Shown here in pieces: positions 6,904 through 7,963 of a DNA stretch of 7,963 nucleotides. The notes below the pieces were generated by a model that was not told the origin of the DNA, ran no database searches, and saw only the letters and a list, made by a program, of their open reading frames with translations. How positions within the stretch are numbered: the stretch's first letter is position 1; each line of letters begins with the position of its first letter. Position numbers and translations under genes: made by a program. The stretch is taken from the NCBI GenBank assembly GCA_041584015.1, contig JBFHES010000214.1, positions 1 to 7,963 on the forward strand, given 5' to 3'. The DNA comes from JBFHES01 sp041584015. GTDB lineage: Bacteria > Bacteroidota > Bacteroidia > Bacteroidales > M50B96.

Positions 6904-7963
6904 ACCTGCTGATGAAAGCTTTTGATCGTTCTTATTTTCAGCTTTAATAAAGTTTAGCTTTTGCAATGTGTCAATTAACGCTCTTTTCTTTATAGGTTTT
7001 GCAATGAATGTGTCGAATCCATTCTCAAGCAGATAGTCTTTCTCGTGAGAAAGGGTGTAGCCCGTTTGAGCAATAAAGGAACAGCTGTGATAGATGCTCC
7101 ATTTGGATTTAATGAGCTTGCTTAAATCGATTCCGTTTAATTCCGATGAGAGGTTGATATCCATAATGATGACTGAGAAAACTTTATTCTGCGCATATTC
7201 TCCTTCAATAATTGAAAGAGCTTGCTCGCTGCTTTCTGCCAGACAAACTCCGGTGTAGTCCTTTAGGTATTCTTTCAGTAATTCACGATTCAATCTATCA
7301 TCTTCAACCACAAGTATTTTTTCATCATTTTTAGCTAAATGTATCTGGCTGCTGTTTTGATTCCTATTATCCATGGTTGAGGGCATGGTTATGGTTACTT
7401 GTGTGCCGTTCCCTTTTTCGGATTGAATGGTGATGTTGCCACTCATTTGCTGGATTACTTTTTTAGCTAAAGGTAAACTCATACCAGCGCCCTGATACAG
7501 GCGGGTGGTTCCTGTGCTTTCCTGATTGAACGGAAGAAATATTCGATTTAAATGTTCTTCATCAATTCCAACTCCGTTGTCGCTTATTTTTATAACAACC
7601 CGATTATTGCTAAAGCAATTGATCGCCTCAATTTTTACATGACCACCTGTACTGAACTTTATGGCGTTTTGTACAAGGTTTGACAGAATCCGTGTGAAGA
7701 ATTTTATATCTGCTTTGATATTCAGATGATCCTCAATTTGCGTGGTAACTTTAACATCTTGCTGTGTAGCTTGAGCCTTATGTTCATCCAGAATACTTTT
7801 GAATATTGGATCAAGACCGATGGCTTCTTCGTTTATTGCCAATTCGTTTGATTCAAGCTCGTAATAGTCAATTATGTTATTGAGTAAAAGTAATATTCGG
7901 TTTGCACTTTGATTGATGTAACGTGCATATTCCAAAACTTTTGGATCTCCTTGTTGCTCCAGA
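6901..7963 (-). CDS. Hybrid histidine kinase, C-terminal part: HisKA remnant, HATPase, receiver (start beyond window)
   Basis: The frame is open from the right edge to TAA at 6903-6901, giving 353 complete residues. A TTG at 7935 is not the true start, because the frame continues upstream and lies within the HisKA helical hairpin. Counting from the first full codon (7962-7960), residues about 1-45 are the second HisKA helix (RILLLLNNIIDYYELESNEL); the phospho-acceptor histidine is off the edge. The HATPase domain spans about 50-195, with N99 (NLVQNAIKF), D128 in SDNGVGI, and a G2 loop QGAGMSL near 157-163 that has Ser where GxGLGL has its third Gly. The receiver spans about 213-335: acidic E220/D221/D222, phospho-acceptor D268 (IIMDINL), T300 (AQTGY) and K322 (AKPIKK), all intact. 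The MDI-NGID form with a short insertion is typical of Bacteroidota hybrid kinases. The enzyme would autophosphorylate and pass the phosphate to its own receiver, then probably to an Hpt protein not seen here. The sensor region is outside the window. It lies upstream of, and co-oriented with, the TPR/PAS kinase. Confidence 0.94.
   Translation of the reverse strand, partial: LEQQGDPKVLEYARYINQSANRILLLLNNIIDYYELESNELAINEEAIGLDPIFKSILDEHKAQATQQDVKVTTQIEDHLNIKADIKFFTRILSNLVQNAIKFSTGGHVKIEAINCFSNNRVVIKISDNGVGIDEEHLNRIFLPFNQESTGTTRLYQGAGMSLPLAKKVIQQMSGNITIQSEKGNGTQVTITMPSTMDNRNQNSSQIHLAKNDEKILVVEDDRLNRELLKEYLKDYTGVCLAESSEQALSIIEGEYAQNKVFSVIIMDINLSSELNGIDLSKLIKSKWSIYHSCSFIAQTGYTLSHEKDYLLENGFDTFIAKPIKKRALIDTLQKLNFIKAENKNDQKLSSAG

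Noticed and set aside
7933..7935. TTG as start codon of the hybrid kinase
   Set aside because: The frame stays open to the window edge and the upstream codons (ending DPKV before it) continue the HisKA helix, so the gene begins outside the window.

Overview
This window looks like a piece of a Bacteroidota chromosome, probably a Bacteroidia/Marinilabiliales-like or related free-living lineage; I cannot name a genus. The grounds are the low-GC DNA, the absence of clear Shine-Dalgarno sequences, candidate promoters resembling the Bacteroidota TTG / TAnnTTTG type, and the protein architectures: a secreted lamin-tail/CotH protein, a periplasmic-TPR multi-PAS histidine kinase, and a hybrid kinase with a C-terminal receiver. 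All of these are common in that phylum.

Layout. Positions 1-2098 (minus) hold the N-terminal 699 residues of a secreted CotH-family protein whose C-terminus lies beyond the left edge. A 208-base divergent intergenic region (2099-2306) follows, with candidate promoter elements for both flanking genes and a perfect 13-base dyad. Positions 2307-3089 (plus) encode a PhnP-like metallo-beta-lactamase-fold phosphodiesterase. Its stop overlaps tail to tail by 9 bases with the stop of a 1232-residue sensor histidine kinase (3081-6779, minus). A 121-base gap (6780-6900) separates that kinase from the C-terminal part of a second, hybrid histidine kinase (6901 to beyond 7963, minus). The start of this second gene lies off the right edge.

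How the genes may work together. The two kinases are co-oriented. The downstream one has nine TPR units in an exact 40-residue register, placed by signal peptide and membrane segment in the periplasm, then four cytoplasmic PAS domains and a HisKA/HATPase core, but no receiver. The upstream one ends in an intact receiver. No DNA-binding response regulator is visible, so the output is unknown; a phosphorelay or dimeric pairing is an inference. The CotH protein and the phosphodiesterase share a divergent control region but have no evident functional link to each other or to the kinases. There is no gene-free stretch over 300 bases and no RNA gene, IS element or CRISPR array that I can see. I see no clearly new system. 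The most worthwhile leads are the kinase pair with its regular periplasmic TPR array, an 11-base-phased direct repeat between the kinase genes, and the dyad at the cotH promoter.
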